A DNA stretch of 64,000 nt from Halomicrobium urmianum (lineage in GTDB: Archaea; Halobacteriota; Halobacteria; Halobacteriales; Haloarculaceae), in contig NZ_CP084090.1 of the NCBI RefSeq assembly GCF_020217425.1, positions 1,488,001 through 1,552,000 of the forward strand. Direction: 5' to 3'. Each line of letters opens with the position of its first letter. The stretch's first letter is position 1. Under the pieces are notes generated by a model. The model worked only from the letters and a program-made list of their open reading frames with translations, was not told the origin of the DNA and ran no database searches. This document shows positions 7,356 to 17,301 of the stretch, in pieces. The position numbers and the translations under genes were made by a program.

Positions 7356-9758
7356 ATGTCGAGCGGAGTGCGCGTGGTGGTCTGCGGGGACGACGAGGGC
7401 TGGGTGGCCGAGGCCGCCGCGGAACTGGAGGACGCGGCCGACTGCGAGGTGGGGACGGCGGTCGGTGAGGTCCCCGCGCAGGCGGGAGACGCCGACTGCC
7501 TGGTGACCGACGGCGCGAGCGTCGAGCGCGTCCGGCGCGCGGCGCCGGAGACGCCGGTGATCTGTCTCGTCGACGACGCGGCCGCCGTCGACGCGGCGCT
7601 GGCGGACGGCGCGACCGACGTCGTCCGGCGGGGCGACGGCAGCGAGCGCGTCCTCGCCCACCGGATCCGGACGGTCGTCGACGGCGAGGGGGACGCCAGG
7701 GGACGGAACGCGGGCGCGGGACGGACAGCGAGCATGCGGGAAGCGGGCGAGGTGGTCGAGGCGCTGGACGCCGGCGTCGCCGTCCTGGACGACGGCGGCC
7801 GATTCGACGACGCGAACGACGCGTTGGCCGCGCTGACCGGCCGCGACCGGAGCGAGCTACTGGGCGAGCACGTCGCTCTCGTCGCCGGCGAGGACGCGGG
7901 CGAGCGCGTCGACCGGGCGCTGGACCGACTGGAATCGACGGGGGACGGCGCGACGGTCGAGCTGGAGCTCCGGCCGGAGCGGGGGGAGCCGACGCCCTTC
8001 GAGGTCGACCTGGCGGCGCTGGACGGGGCCGGCGCGGTGGCCGCGTTCCGGGACGTCTCCCGCCGGAAGCGCCGCCGGGACCTGATCTCGCAGCTCCAGG
8101 AGACCTCGCGGGCGCTGATGCAGGCGCCCAGCCGCGAGTCGATCGCCGAGATCGCGGCCGACGCCGCCGAGTCGCTGCTGGGGTTCGAGTTCAACATCGT
8201 CCGGCTGTACGACGCCGACTACCGGGTGCTCCGGCCCGTCGCCCGGACCGACGCCGTCGACCAGCGGATGAGCGAACGGCCGGTCTACGACCTCGACGAG
8301 GGCCAGCCCGGGAAGGTGTTCGCCTCCGGCGAGCCCGCCGTGGTCCAGGACCTCCGGGCGCTTTCCGACGGCTTCGACCGCGAGCCCGCTCGGTCGGCCA
8401 TGTACTTCCCCATCGGCGTCCACGGGACGCTGACCGTCTCGACGGCGACGGTCGACGCGATCGACGAGGTGGACCGCCGGGTGGCGGAGCTGCTGGCGAC
8501 CAACGCCGCCGCGGCCTGCAACCGCGCCAAGCGCGAGCGGGAGGTCCGACAGGCCCGCGAGCGCATCGCGACCATCCTGGAGCGGATCAACGGGCTCGTC
8601 GAGGACACCGTCGAGGTGCTCGTCGAGGCGACCACCCGCGAGGAGGTCGAGGCCGGCGTCCCCGAGCAGCTGGCCTCGGCCGACCCCTACGTCTTCGCCT
8701 GGCTGGGGCGCCCGGACGTTCGCGCCGAGACCATCGCCGCCCGCGAGTGGAGCGGCGCGGCCGACCTCGACGTGAGCGACGTCGAGGTGCCGATGGACGG
8801 GGACGACCCCGGCGCCCGGGCCCTCGCGGCCGGCGAGTCCCGCGTCCTCGACGGGGACGACCTGGCCGGCGCCGCCGGGTGGCTCGCCGACGCCGCCGAG
8901 GCCGGCGTCGCGTCGGTGATGGCCGTTCCGCTCTCCTACACCGACACGAACTACGGTGTGCTGTACGTCTGCGCCGACAGGCCCGACGCCTTCGACGAGC
9001 GCGAGCGCGTCGTGCTGGACGCGCTGGGCCAGGCCGTGGCCAACGCCATAAACGCCATCGAGAGCGGACGCATCCTCAGCGCCAACAAGGTCATCGAACT
9101 GGAGTTCACCGTCGACGACTCCGACCTCCTGTTCTGCCGGCTGACCGGCCGCACCGACGCCGCGATCGAATCGGCCGGCACCGTCACCCAGGAGGAGGGG
9201 TCGCTGCGCCTGTACCTGACCGCCGAGGGCGACGACGCGGGCGCGGTCCTCGACGCGCTGCGGGCGGACGACGCCGTCACCGAGGCCCGCTGCGTCGCCG
9301 AGCACGACGGCGAGGCGCTGTTCGACGCCACCGTCACCGAGTCGCTCGTTGCCACGCTGGTCGACCACGGCGCCGTTCCGAAGGCCATCGAGAGCGAGAA
9401 CGGCGTGACCCGCTACGGCGTCGAGCTCCCCTACGAGGCCGAGGCCCGCGAGGTGTTCGGCCTCGTTCAGGACAACTACGTGAACACGGACCTCGTGGGC
9501 TATCACGAGCACGAGCGTCCCGTCCGAACCCAGCAGGAGTTCCGCTCGGCGCTGGCCGACCGGTTCACCGGCCGCCAAGAGACGGCGCTGCGGACGGCCT
9601 ACCTCGGCGGGTTCTTCGAGTGGCCCCGCGAGGTCGACGGCGACGAACTGGCGGAGGGCATGGACATCTCCCGACCCACGTATCACCAGCACCTGCGGGC
9701 CGCCCAGCGGAAGGTCTTCGAGGAGCTGTTCGAGGGCGAGACGACCGCGCGCAGGTAG
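7356..9758 (+). CDS. Bat-type sensor/transcriptional regulator (PAS-GAF-GAF-HTH_10)
   Basis: 800 residues, soluble. Residues about 5-110 resemble a degenerate response-regulator receiver. A PAS-like segment follows (about 125-230), then two GAF domains (about 240-390 and 400-570), a bacterioopsin-activator domain (about 577-720) and a C-terminal HTH_10 DNA-binding domain (LADRFTGRQETALRTAYLGG with GFFEWPR, and DISRPTYHQHLRAAQRK). No histidine kinase domain is present, so sensing and DNA binding are in one chain. It resembles Bat and the DMSO-reductase regulator family. Signal and target genes are unknown. It starts 84 bp after leuS and is probably transcribed separately. Confidence 0.85.
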   Translation: MSSGVRVVVCGDDEGWVAEAAAELEDAADCEVGTAVGEVPAQAGDADCLVTDGASVERVRRAAPETPVICLVDDAAAVDAALADGATDVVRRGDGSERVLAHRIRTVVDGEGDARGRNAGAGRTASMREAGEVVEALDAGVAVLDDGGRFDDANDALAALTGRDRSELLGEHVALVAGEDAGERVDRALDRLESTGDGATVELELRPERGEPTPFEVDLAALDGAGAVAAFRDVSRRKRRRDLISQLQETSRALMQAPSRESIAEIAADAAESLLGFEFNIVRLYDADYRVLRPVARTDAVDQRMSERPVYDLDEGQPGKVFASGEPAVVQDLRALSDGFDREPARSAMYFPIGVHGTLTVSTATVDAIDEVDRRVAELLATNAAAACNRAKREREVRQARERIATILERINGLVEDTVEVLVEATTREEVEAGVPEQLASADPYVFAWLGRPDVRAETIAAREWSGAADLDVSDVEVPMDGDDPGARALAAGESRVLDGDDLAGAAGWLADAAEAGVASVMAVPLSYTDTNYGVLYVCADRPDAFDERERVVLDALGQAVANAINAIESGRILSANKVIELEFTVDDSDLLFCRLTGRTDAAIESAGTVTQEEGSLRLYLTAEGDDAGAVLDALRADDAVTEARCVAEHDGEALFDATVTESLVATLVDHGAVPKAIESENGVTRYGVELPYEAEAREVFGLVQDNYVNTDLVGYHEHERPVRTQQEFRSALADRFTGRQETALRTAYLGGFFEWPREVDGDELAEGMDISRPTYHQHLRAAQRKVFEELFEGETTARR

Positions 9759-9798
9759 AGCGAAGGAGAGTGACTAGACGGGAGAGCGACGGAGAGCG

Positions 9799-10644
9799 CT
9801 ACTCGACGAGCCGCTCGATCTCGGTCACGAGGACGTCGCTGGCGCCGACGGCCTTCAGTTCGGTGATCGTCTCGAACACCTCGCCTTCGTCGACGACGGC
9901 GTGGACGGCGACGTCGTCGGAGCCGGCCACGTCCATCACCGTCGGCCCGCCCATGCCCGGGAGGACCTCCTTCACGTCGTCCAGGGCGTCCGCGGGGGCG
10001 TTCATCATGAGGTAGCGCTTGCCCTCGGCGTCGACCACCGAACTCAGCGCCGTCGCGACCTGGCGGACCTTCTCGTCGTCGGCCACCTCCTCGCGGGCGA
10101 ACAGCCGCACGGACGATTGCAGCACCTCGTCGACCACCTCCAGCCTGTTCATCCGCAGGGTCGTGCCCGTCGAGGAGATGTCGACGATGCCGTCGGCGAT
10201 GTCGACGTGCGGCGTCAGCTCCGTCGCGCCGGAGACCTCGGTGATGTCGACGTCGACGTCCATCTCCTCGAAGTAGTCGCGGGTGACGTTCGGGAACTCC
10301 GTGGCGACGCGGCCACCCTCGAAGTCGTAGACGGTCTCGACGTCGCCGTCCTCCGGCGCCGCCAGCACCAGGCGGCACTTCCCGAAGTCCAGGTCTCGCA
10401 GTTCCACCAGGTCGACCGGAGCCTCGCAGACCTGATCGTAGCCCGTGATTCCCACGTCGGCGGCGCCGTCGGCGACGTACTCCGGGATGTCCGCGGCGCG
10501 GGCGTAGAGGATGGTGACGTCGGGATCGACCGTCTCGGCGTACAGCTGGCGGTCGGCCCCGTCGACGACGTGCAGCCCCGCCCGCTCCAGCAGGTCGACC
10601 GACGGCTCGTGCAAGCGCCCCTTGTTGGGCACGGCGATGCGCAT
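9799..10644 (-). CDS. hisG: ATP phosphoribosyltransferase (long form)
   Basis: 281 residues, the length of the long HisG form that carries a C-terminal regulatory ACT-like domain. It catalyses the first step of histidine synthesis, joining ATP and PRPP. The start [11 protein letters not shown] is typical. The PRPP-binding loop is [14 protein letters not shown], and the C-terminal domain includes [13 protein letters not shown] and a final [20 protein letters not shown]. Long-form enzymes are feedback-inhibited by histidine and need no HisZ. It is convergent with the preceding regulator gene, and no other his genes are in the window. Confidence 0.95.
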   Translation of the reverse strand: MRIAVPNKGRLHEPSVDLLERAGLHVVDGADRQLYAETVDPDVTILYARAADIPEYVADGAADVGITGYDQVCEAPVDLVELRDLDFGKCRLVLAAPEDGDVETVYDFEGGRVATEFPNVTRDYFEEMDVDVDITEVSGATELTPHVDIADGIVDISSTGTTLRMNRLEVVDEVLQSSVRLFAREEVADDEKVRQVATALSSVVDAEGKRYLMMNAPADALDDVKEVLPGMGGPTVMDVAGSDDVAVHAVVDEGEVFETITELKAVGASDVLVTEIERLVE

Positions 10645-10766
10645 ACCCCCACTGGCAGCGCGGCGGGCAACTGTCTTTCCCCTCGCGGCGGCGTGGGGCC
10701 CGGAGAGCGTGCGAGAGTCTATCGCCGAACGGCAGACTGACGGAGGGGGCCGTCCAACCTCGGGCC

Positions 10767-12071
10767 ATGAGCGAACTCCTCGTGACCGGCGGGCAGGTGC
10801 TCCGGCCGGACCGCACGGTCGAAGACGCGGACGTGCTCGTCGATCAGGTCAACGGCGAGATTCTGGCGGTGGACGACCCGGGCGCGCTCGGCCCGGCGGA
10901 CGACGAGCTCGACGCCGAAGGCGGGCTGGTGATGCCCGGGCTCGTCAACGCGCACACGCACGTGGCGATGACGCTGCTGCGGGGCTACGCCGACGACAAG
11001 CCGCTGGACGAGTGGCTGCAGGAGGACATCTGGCCAGTCGAGGCCGAACTGACGGCAGACGACGTCCGGGTCGGGGCCGAACTGGGCCTGCTGGAGCTGA
11101 TCAAGTCCGGCTCGATCGCCATCTCCGACATGTACTTCCACGTCGACGAGATCGCCGAGGCGGTCGAGCGGGCGGGGATCCGTGCGAAGCTCGGACACAC
11201 GGCGATCACCGTCGGCAAGGACGAGGAGGGGGCGCGGGAAGATATGCGGCAGAGCCTCGACGTGGCGAGGGAGCTGGACGGCGCCACTGACGGGCGGATC
11301 ACCACGACGTTCCAGCCCCACAGCCTCACGACGGTGGGCGAGGAGTACCTCCGCGAGTTCGTGCCGGAGGCGCGGGACGCGGGGCTGGCGATCCACTTCC
11401 ACGCCAACGAGACCGAGAACGAGGTCGATCCCATCGTCAAGGAGCACGGCGAGCGGCCCATGGAATACGCCGACGACTGCGGGCTGTTGACCGAGCGTGA
11501 CTTCCTGGCTCACGGCGTTCACGTCGACGAGACCGAGATCGACCTGCTGGCCGAGCGCGGGACGGGGGTCGTCCACTGCCCGGCCTCGAACATGAAGCTC
11601 GCCAGCGGGATGGCGCCGGTCCAGGACCTGCTGGACGCCGGCGTCCCGGTCGGCCTGGGTACCGACGGCCCGGCCTCGAACAACGACCTCGACCTGTTCG
11701 ACGAGATGCGCGACGCCGCGATGCTCGGGAAGCTGGCGGCCGACGACGCCGGCGCGATGGCGGCCGGTACGGTCGTCGACGTCGCGACGGCGGGCGGCGC
11801 GGGCCTGCTGGGCATCGACTCGGGGCGGGTCGCCGCGGGCGCCAACGCCGACCTGATCGTGCTCGACCTGGACGCGCCCCGCCTCACGCCCGCCCACGAC
11901 CTGGTGAGTCACCTCGCCTACGCCGCCAGCGGGAGCGACGTGCGTCACACCGTCTGCGACGGTCGCGTGCTCATGCGCGACCGCGAGGTGCTGACCCTGG
12001 ACGAGACCGCGGTGAAGGAGCGCGCCCGGGAGCGCGCAGCCGACCTGATCGAACGGGCCGAGGCGAACTGA
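10767..12071 (+). CDS. mtaD: 5-methylthioadenosine / S-adenosylhomocysteine deaminase
   Basis: 434-residue amidohydrolase. The metal site is visible as NAHTHVAM near residue 62, later HFHANE, HGVHVDE, and the catalytic [11 protein letters not shown]. This arrangement and the [10 protein letters not shown] segment match the MtaD/DadD group, which deaminates S-adenosylhomocysteine, 5'-methylthioadenosine and 5'-deoxyadenosine. Divergent from hisG. Together with ahcY at 17759 it gives the cell two routes for SAH. A guanine or chlorohydrolase-type substrate is less likely on motif grounds. Confidence 0.88.
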   Translation: MSELLVTGGQVLRPDRTVEDADVLVDQVNGEILAVDDPGALGPADDELDAEGGLVMPGLVNAHTHVAMTLLRGYADDKPLDEWLQEDIWPVEAELTADDVRVGAELGLLELIKSGSIAISDMYFHVDEIAEAVERAGIRAKLGHTAITVGKDEEGAREDMRQSLDVARELDGATDGRITTTFQPHSLTTVGEEYLREFVPEARDAGLAIHFHANETENEVDPIVKEHGERPMEYADDCGLLTERDFLAHGVHVDETEIDLLAERGTGVVHCPASNMKLASGMAPVQDLLDAGVPVGLGTDGPASNNDLDLFDEMRDAAMLGKLAADDAGAMAAGTVVDVATAGGAGLLGIDSGRVAAGANADLIVLDLDAPRLTPAHDLVSHLAYAASGSDVRHTVCDGRVLMRDREVLTLDETAVKERARERAADLIERAEAN

Positions 12072-12234
12072 CCACCTGGCAGGTCAGATCGACCGCTCGT
12101 CGATCGAACGTAGCGTCGAGTCCGACGCCGGCCCGGTCGCGACGGCGACCCGCCGCCGTCGCCGCCACCGGATCGGACGATCGCCGTCAGGGCGGCGGCC
12201 GCCGCCTTTGTTTCAGCATATTCGAGGTGCTTTT

Positions 12235-12710
12235 ATGGTCGCATTCCGCCAACTGCTGGGCACGTCGTCCGGTGAAGACCCTTCCGTGAACCGGTACCTC
12301 GTCGCGCTCGCCGGAGTCGTCGCCGTCGGCGGGGCCATCGTCGCGGCCCCCGTCCGGGACGCCGGACCGGTCGCGTCGGTCGCGGACTGGGCCGTAGCCG
12401 GCGGACTGGTGGCGCTGATCGTGCTAGGCGGGGGCGCGCTCGTCCGCTCGTACAGGCGCGCAGTCGACGGTGGCGGTACCCGCGACGCTGGTGCGGCCGA
12501 GTCGCAGGCCGCGAACGGGGGATCGATCCGATCCGTCCGCTCGGCCTCAGCTCGGACACCTGGAAGCTCTCGCCGGTCTGGGTCATCATCGCGGTCGCTC
12601 CGCTGGCCATCGAGACCGGCCCAGTGCCGTGGTTCGTCTTCCCTGCCGCCGGGGCCGTCGGACTGTACCTCACGCACCGGCTGTGCGAGGGACCGCTCGC
12701 TGTCCCGTGA
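12235..12710 (+). pseudogene. Small membrane protein, frameshifted
   Basis: The frame from ATG 12235 encodes MVAFRQLLG.. with two hydrophobic segments (LVALAGVVAVGGAIVAAP and WAVAGGLVALIVLGGGALV), then turns to low-quality sequence near 12515. A second frame begins there and reads DPIRPLGLSSDTWKLSPVW, a third and fourth hydrophobic stretch, and a stop at 12708-12710. Adding one G to the run of five G at 12516-12520 joins both parts into a four-helix protein of about 158 residues. So this is either a real -1 mutation or a homopolymer sequencing error. Function unknown. Confidence 0.6.
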
Positions 12711-12782
12711 CCGGTCGGGCGTGCTCCCGACGGATCCGGGCCCGACGACGCCGGCCGGAGAGGGGAGACAGCCCATTTTATG

Positions 12783-12811
12783 CACTATTTATACTAGAAA
12801 TAAATATCTAG
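12783..12811 (+). promoter_or_regulatory. TATA-rich promoter with CTAGA/TCTAG dyad
   Basis: An AT-rich island in GC-rich DNA: CTATTTATACTA followed by the inverted repeat CTAGA-N8-TCTAG (12794-12811). It is 108 bp upstream of the secreted acidic protein gene. The TATA-like element and dyad suggest a regulated promoter; the direction fits that gene. Confidence 0.45.
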
Positions 12812-12918
12812 AATTGTTTGTAAACGAAACGAGATGCTCTCGACGGGTTTCGAACCGGCCGAACGCACCTGAACCGGATTCGGGGTTTATTGGTAGGCAA
12901 CCGAACGAATCTGGTAGC

Positions 12919-13683
12919 ATGAATCGGAAACTGCTTGCACTGATCGTCGCTGTCGCGGTCGTCGGGGCCGCCGTGAGCCCCGCGATCGGGACGGCGGCAG
13001 CGGACACGGGCACGGAGACCGCGAACGACGGCGATGAGACGACAGTCGACGACAACGAGACCGACGTCGACGACAACGAGACCGACGTTGAAGACGACGA
13101 GACGGAGACCGACGACGGTGGGATGGCCGTCGGGAACGCGCCCGACGCGTTCGGACTCCAGGTGTCCAGCTTCGTCGAGAGCCTGCACGAGGACAACGTG
13201 ACGGGCATCGGTCCGCAAGTCGCCGATTTCGTGACCGAGAACAACCCCGGCAACGCGCCGGACTACGCCGGCCCGCCGGATCACGCTGGACCGGACGGTG
13301 ACGACGACGAGACCGACGACAACGAGTCCGAGCGCGGACCGCCCGAGCACGCCGGTCCCGGCGGTGACGGCGACAACGAATCCGAACAGGGCCCGCCGGA
13401 CCACGCCGGTCCCGGCGGTGACGACGAGACCGACGACAACGAGTCCGAACAGGGCCCGCCGGACCACGCCGGTCCCGGCGGTGACGACGAGACCGACGAC
13501 GGCGACGACAGCGACGACGGCGCTGAGAGCGACGACGAGGAGAGGGACGACAGCGACGAGAGCGACGACGCCGAGAGCGGCGACAGCGACGAGAACGACG
13601 CCGAGAGCGGCGACAGCGACGAGGACGACGGCGGAAACAACGGTAACGGCGGCGGTCCGCCCGAGCACGCCGGTCCCAACTGA
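12919..13683 (+). CDS. Secreted acidic repeat protein with GPPxHAGP motifs
   Basis: 254 residues, start at MNRKLLALIVAVAVVGAAVS, a Sec signal peptide ending near AAAD. The mature part opens with a repeated DDNETDV acidic stretch, then a short folded-looking region (DAFGLQVSSFVESLHEDN), then at least six units of the type GPP-(D/E)-HAGP-(G/D)-G-D separated by DETDDNESE spacers, then an Asp/Ser tail, ending in GGGPPEHAGPN. No catalytic motif is seen. The next gene ends in the same motif. I do not recognise a named family; it is likely an extracellular or cell-wall-associated, ion-binding polypeptide. Confidence 0.75.
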   Translation: MNRKLLALIVAVAVVGAAVSPAIGTAAADTGTETANDGDETTVDDNETDVDDNETDVEDDETETDDGGMAVGNAPDAFGLQVSSFVESLHEDNVTGIGPQVADFVTENNPGNAPDYAGPPDHAGPDGDDDETDDNESERGPPEHAGPGGDGDNESEQGPPDHAGPGGDDETDDNESEQGPPDHAGPGGDDETDDGDDSDDGAESDDEERDDSDESDDAESGDSDENDAESGDSDEDDGGNNGNGGGPPEHAGPN

Positions 13684-13959
13684 AGCGACACAGCCGTCAC
13701 TGCTTCTCCCGGAGGGCGGATCGAACCCGGCCCCGGATCAATCGCGATCGCCAGTAGCAGCTCCCGACCCGGAACAGTCACCCAGACGTTCCACCGATTT
13801 GGAGATGGTCCCCGGCTGTGGATCGATATTTGAACTCTGAGATTGTAGTTTGAACGTTCTCGCGACACCTCAGACAGTCTCACGGACCGTTTTAGCAGCG
13901 TTAAAAAGGGCGAACCGAGTCTAATTTTTAATCTCAGCAGCCTCGACTGAACGGCTGCG

Positions 13960-14352
13960 ATGCGCGATGCACTGATCGCGCTGCTGCTGGTGGGGGTGCT
14001 CACGGCCGCGGGGCCGGGGGTCGCCACCGCCGGAGCAGCGCCGGCTGCTGCACCGATCGATGGAAACGCTGGCAACGCGCCGGCGGACGCGGGGCCGAGC
14101 TGTGACGGCGGCCAGCCGGGTACCGGGAGCGCCGCGCCCGGGGAGGGCGTGATCGAACTGCCCGACAACGCGACCGTCAGCCCGTCCGCGAACGCGAGCG
14201 TCTACCTGAACGAGGACGGCGACCTCGTGCTGCCGGACCGCGCTGGTCCCGCACACCGCGGCCCGCCCGCGTGGGCCGGTAGCGACGATGGCGCCAACGA
14301 GACTGAGGCACGCGACGGCGGCGGCCCGCCCGCCCACGCCGGGCCCAAGTGA
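13960..14352 (+). CDS. Small secreted protein ending in GPPxHAGP
   Basis: 130 residues with an N-terminal signal sequence (MRDALIALLLVGVLTAAGPG). The mature chain is Ala/Gly/Pro-rich, contains NAGNAPADAGP and potential N-glycosylation sites (NAT, NAS, NET), and ends GGGPPAHAGPK. That is the same terminal motif as the preceding secreted protein (GGGPPEHAGPN). An internal HRGPPAWAGS is a divergent copy. The two genes are 276 bp apart, same strand, and appear to be related. Function unknown. Confidence 0.7.
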   Translation: MRDALIALLLVGVLTAAGPGVATAGAAPAAAPIDGNAGNAPADAGPSCDGGQPGTGSAAPGEGVIELPDNATVSPSANASVYLNEDGDLVLPDRAGPAHRGPPAWAGSDDGANETEARDGGGPPAHAGPK

Positions 14353-14452
14353 TGCGACCCGGTCGCGACTGACCGACGTCGCGATTCTTTCTTTCGACGG
14401 CACCGTCGGTTCCGGGTCGAACGCGAGAACCCGCTTAGCGGCTGCTCGACGG

Positions 14453-15514
14453 TCAGAACTCGTCGACGACGGGGATGCCGACCGTCCCGTAGTCGGTCAT
14501 CGCGTCGAGCTTCTCGGAGACGTCCTCGAGCGCGATGGTCTCCGAGACGACGGCGGCGGGGTCGAGCTTGCCCGCCGCCACCATCCGGAAGATCTCGTCG
14601 TAGCGCTCCGGGGGCATCCCCAGCGCGCCGAGGAAGTCGATCTCGCTGGTGACCATCTCGTCGGTCGGCAGGGAGAGGTTGCCGCCGGCCTCCTCCGTGG
14701 TGAGGCCGACCTGGACGTGCTGGCCGGTCTTGCCGAGGCTCCTGACGGCGTTGCGGGCGGTGGTCTCGATCCCCAGCGCGTCCATCGACACGTGGGCGCC
14801 GCCGTCGGTGAGGTCCAGCACCGCCTCGGCGGGGTCGTCGACGTCGCTGGCGTTGACGGTCGCCTCGGCGCCCAGTTCCTCGGCGAGCTCGAGCTTGTCG
14901 TCGGTCAGGTCCACGCCGATGGGGTTGGCCCCCAGCGCGCTCGCGACGTGGATGGCCGAGAGGCCCACGCCACCGCAGCCGTGGATCGCCACCCAGTCGC
15001 CGGCGCCCAGGTCAGCCCGGTGGGCCAGCCCGTGAAAGGCAGTCATGAACCGACAGCCCAGCCCGGCCATCTCGACGGAGGAGACGCCCTCCGGCAGGTG
15101 GACGAGGTTGTGGTCCGCGTGGGGGACCGGCAGTTGCTCGGCGAACGCGCCGGGCGCTTCCGGCTGGAGCCCCAGCGCCTGCCGGTTCTCACAGATGTTG
15201 GAGTGGCCGGTCTGGCAGAGCCGACACTGGCCGTCGCCGAGGTTGAACGGCACGGTGACGTGGTCGCCCTCGCTGACGCTCTCGACCTCCTCGCCGATCG
15301 CCACGACGCGGCCGGCGGGTTCGTGACCCAGGATGTGCCCCGGCACGGGGTCCAGCCCACGCCAGTCCCAGTCGCCCTGCCAGGCGTGCCAGTCGCTCCG
15401 GCAGACGCCGCAGGCCTCGACGGCCACGACCGCGCCGTGTGGCTCCGGTTCCGGGTCCTCGACCTCGCGGACCTCCAGCGGTTCCCCGTAGTCCGTGAAC
15501 ACTGCTGCGCGCAT
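14453..15514 (-). CDS. Zinc-dependent alcohol dehydrogenase
   Basis: 353 residues, start chosen at MRAAVFTDYGEPLEV; a GTG four codons upstream is possible. Catalytic zinc ligands appear in CGVCRSDWHAW, GHEPAGRV and the later region. The structural zinc site is reduced to CRLCQTGHSNIC, which still holds three cysteines. The NAD(P) site is IHGCGGVGLSAIHVA. It oxidises an alcohol or reduces an aldehyde with NAD(P); the substrate is not evident. Single-gene unit next to the insertion element. Confidence 0.88.
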   Translation of the reverse strand: MRAAVFTDYGEPLEVREVEDPEPEPHGAVVAVEACGVCRSDWHAWQGDWDWRGLDPVPGHILGHEPAGRVVAIGEEVESVSEGDHVTVPFNLGDGQCRLCQTGHSNICENRQALGLQPEAPGAFAEQLPVPHADHNLVHLPEGVSSVEMAGLGCRFMTAFHGLAHRADLGAGDWVAIHGCGGVGLSAIHVASALGANPIGVDLTDDKLELAEELGAEATVNASDVDDPAEAVLDLTDGGAHVSMDALGIETTARNAVRSLGKTGQHVQVGLTTEEAGGNLSLPTDEMVTSEIDFLGALGMPPERYDEIFRMVAAGKLDPAAVVSETIALEDVSEKLDAMTDYGTVGIPVVDEF

Positions 15515-15582
15515 GAGAGCGACCACGGGGCGGTCCCCCTAATACGCTTGCCCGGCTAGGTGTTGCGAATCGGGAAGAAACA

Positions 15583-15599
15583 GCGGACGATACGTCCGC
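15583..15599. promoter_or_regulatory. Perfect hairpin between IS end and alcohol dehydrogenase promoter
   Basis: GCGGACG-ATA-CGTCCGC, a 7-bp stem immediately outside the left edge of the insertion element and 69 bp upstream of the dehydrogenase start. It could be an operator for that gene or a hairpin that served as the insertion target. Confidence 0.35.
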
Positions 15600-15605
15600 G
15601 AACAT

Positions 15606-15720
15606 TGACCTCCTCCCGCGCCTGAAGACGCGGGAATCCCACCATGGGATTTCAGGCCGAGTGTGGCCCTGTGGTTTCAAGACGCATACGTTCCACGCGT
15701 CTCTTGCTGGGTTGCACCAT
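15606..15720 (-). ncRNA. Probable omega (reRNA) guide RNA of TnpB
   Basis: By analogy with characterised TnpB systems, the RNA scaffold spans the 3' end of tnpB and the right-end hairpin (15615-15634), with the guide reading out into flanking DNA below 15604. The hairpin is visible; the rest, including boundaries, is inference. Confidence 0.4.
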
Positions 15721-16915
15721 CGGCGTGGCTGTCTTGTGGCGCGGTCAAACACGCCCCATCCTCAGCCGAGTCATCGTCGATCTCGTGTTCTCTGGACCGA
15801 CTCTCTCCGCTGAGGTAGCGGTCCGCGATGTTTATCGCCCCGTTCACGTCTGCCTGGTATTCGCCCATCCAGCAGCCGTCGTTCGTGCATTTGAACGTCG
15901 CCTGCTTCGGACGATACCCCACTTCACCACACGCGTGGCACTCTTTCGAGGTGTTGCGCGGATTCACCGTCTCGACGGGAATTCCCGTCTCGACAGCCTT
16001 GTACCGTATCTGCGCGTGGAGTTTGGCGAACGCCCAGCCGTGAAGACGGCGATTCATATACTCACCGTAGTCCATCGACTCCCGAATGTAGGTCAGGTCT
16101 TCCAGAACCAGCACTTGGTTCGGGACAGACTCGGCGTGCTCGACGACGTCGCGGGTGACACAGTGGAACACGTCGTCGATGTGGTTCCACAGGGCGTCGC
16201 CGAACGACTCGGCGATACGGTCGCTGCCGCGTTCTTGGAGCCGTCGCGTGGCGGTGAAGTAGGTTTTGCGGAGCCGACGAACGGTCTTGCCCTCGTCGGC
16301 CCACAGCTCGGGACGGGTCGGAGAACCGCCCTCGTCGCGGTGACACACCGTGGCGAGTGACGCTTCCCCGATATCGACTCCGATCGGCGTTCGTTCGTCA
16401 GCGGCCACCCCGGAACAGTCCTCCACGCCGCGGGTGGCGGTGACGTGGAGATACCACGTCTCATCCCGCTGGAAGAGCCGACGCTCACCCATCTCCGCGT
16501 CACCAGCGTTCACGGCTTCTAACCACTCCCGTTGGTCGGGGTTCGGTTGTGCTGGCAGCCAGAGGTGGTAGTCCTCGTGGTGCGGAATTTTGACGTACCA
16601 CTCGATAGCGTTCTGGGGGTTGTGATCGAGCCGGAGCCCCTCGTTTGTGAACCGAACTGGGTGGTCGTCGTGTAGCTCATCTGCATTGTACGTCGTCGTC
16701 AACTGCGGGACGTACTTCTTGAGGGCGTTTTTCGCGTACCCTGATAGGTCGTAGTTGACCACCACGTCGTTCGCTTCAGTTTGAGTGGTGCAACCAGCGT
16801 CGAACGCATCGGCGAGGGCCTGCTGGTAGGCGTCGCGCGTCTCTTGGAGTTTCCGCCGTTTGTGCGCGTTCGGGTCGACCAGCTTCAACTCCAGCGTCTT
16901 GGTGAGCTCGGTCAT
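15677..16915 (-). CDS. tnpB: TnpB RNA-guided nuclease (IS605 OrfB)
   Basis: 412 residues. The RuvC-like catalytic triad is complete: D181 in IGVDIGEAS, E272 in VLVLEDLTY, and D356 in ADVNGAINIADRY. The zinc finger is formed by C326, C329, C343 and C348. An N-terminal helix-turn-helix/wedge region with the usual ELKLVDPNAHKRRKLQETRDAY start is present. Family members are RNA-guided DNA endonucleases that help the element persist. The start overlaps the tnpA stop (ATGA), giving translational coupling. No truncation or frameshift is seen. Confidence 0.93.
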   Translation of the reverse strand: MTELTKTLELKLVDPNAHKRRKLQETRDAYQQALADAFDAGCTTQTEANDVVVNYDLSGYAKNALKKYVPQLTTTYNADELHDDHPVRFTNEGLRLDHNPQNAIEWYVKIPHHEDYHLWLPAQPNPDQREWLEAVNAGDAEMGERRLFQRDETWYLHVTATRGVEDCSGVAADERTPIGVDIGEASLATVCHRDEGGSPTRPELWADEGKTVRRLRKTYFTATRRLQERGSDRIAESFGDALWNHIDDVFHCVTRDVVEHAESVPNQVLVLEDLTYIRESMDYGEYMNRRLHGWAFAKLHAQIRYKAVETGIPVETVNPRNTSKECHACGEVGYRPKQATFKCTNDGCWMGEYQADVNGAINIADRYLSGESRSREHEIDDDSAEDGACLTAPQDSHADGATQQETRGTYAS

Positions 16916-17301
16916 TGCTCGCCCTCTTCGTGACGCTGGATGTAGTCCTGAACCGTCTCACTGGACACGTGGCCCGCCGTCCCTGCGTAGTAGCCCCGCG
17001 CCCAGCGAATCTTTTCGTCTTCGGTGTCGGCGTAGCGGTGGTTGTACTTCCGTGAGGGAATCCCCTTGAACCAGTTGGCGAGAAGCGATGGGGCGTGTTT
17101 CGGCGGGCTGCTGACGAACAGGTGAACGTGGTCGGGTCGAACGGTCAGGTCGAGTATCTCTACACCCTTGTCGTCGGCGATCTCGTGGAGGATGTCTCGC
17201 ACACGGTCTGCGACCTCCCCGGAGAGTACCGAGTTGCGGTACTTCGGCAACCACACTATGTGGTAGTTGAGAGTGTAGGTCGCGTGCCGTGTGGTCTTCA
17301 T
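16912..17301 (-). CDS. tnpA: TnpA Y1 transposase (IS200/IS605)
   Basis: 129 residues, the normal size for the Y1-type HUH transposase. The metal-binding HUH motif is H58-V-H60 in RPDHVHLFVS and the catalytic tyrosine is Y120 in SSETVQDYIQRH. It acts on single-stranded DNA by recognising the subterminal hairpins of the element. It is intact, and together with tnpB makes the element potentially autonomous. Confidence 0.93.
   Translation of the reverse strand: MKTTRHATYTLNYHIVWLPKYRNSVLSGEVADRVRDILHEIADDKGVEILDLTVRPDHVHLFVSSPPKHAPSLLANWFKGIPSRKYNHRYADTEDEKIRWARGYYAGTAGHVSSETVQDYIQRHEEGEQ

Noticed and set aside
7857-9692. 611-codon minus-strand frame
   Set aside because: Antisense shadow of the HTH_10 regulator; composition is typical of reversed acidic codons.
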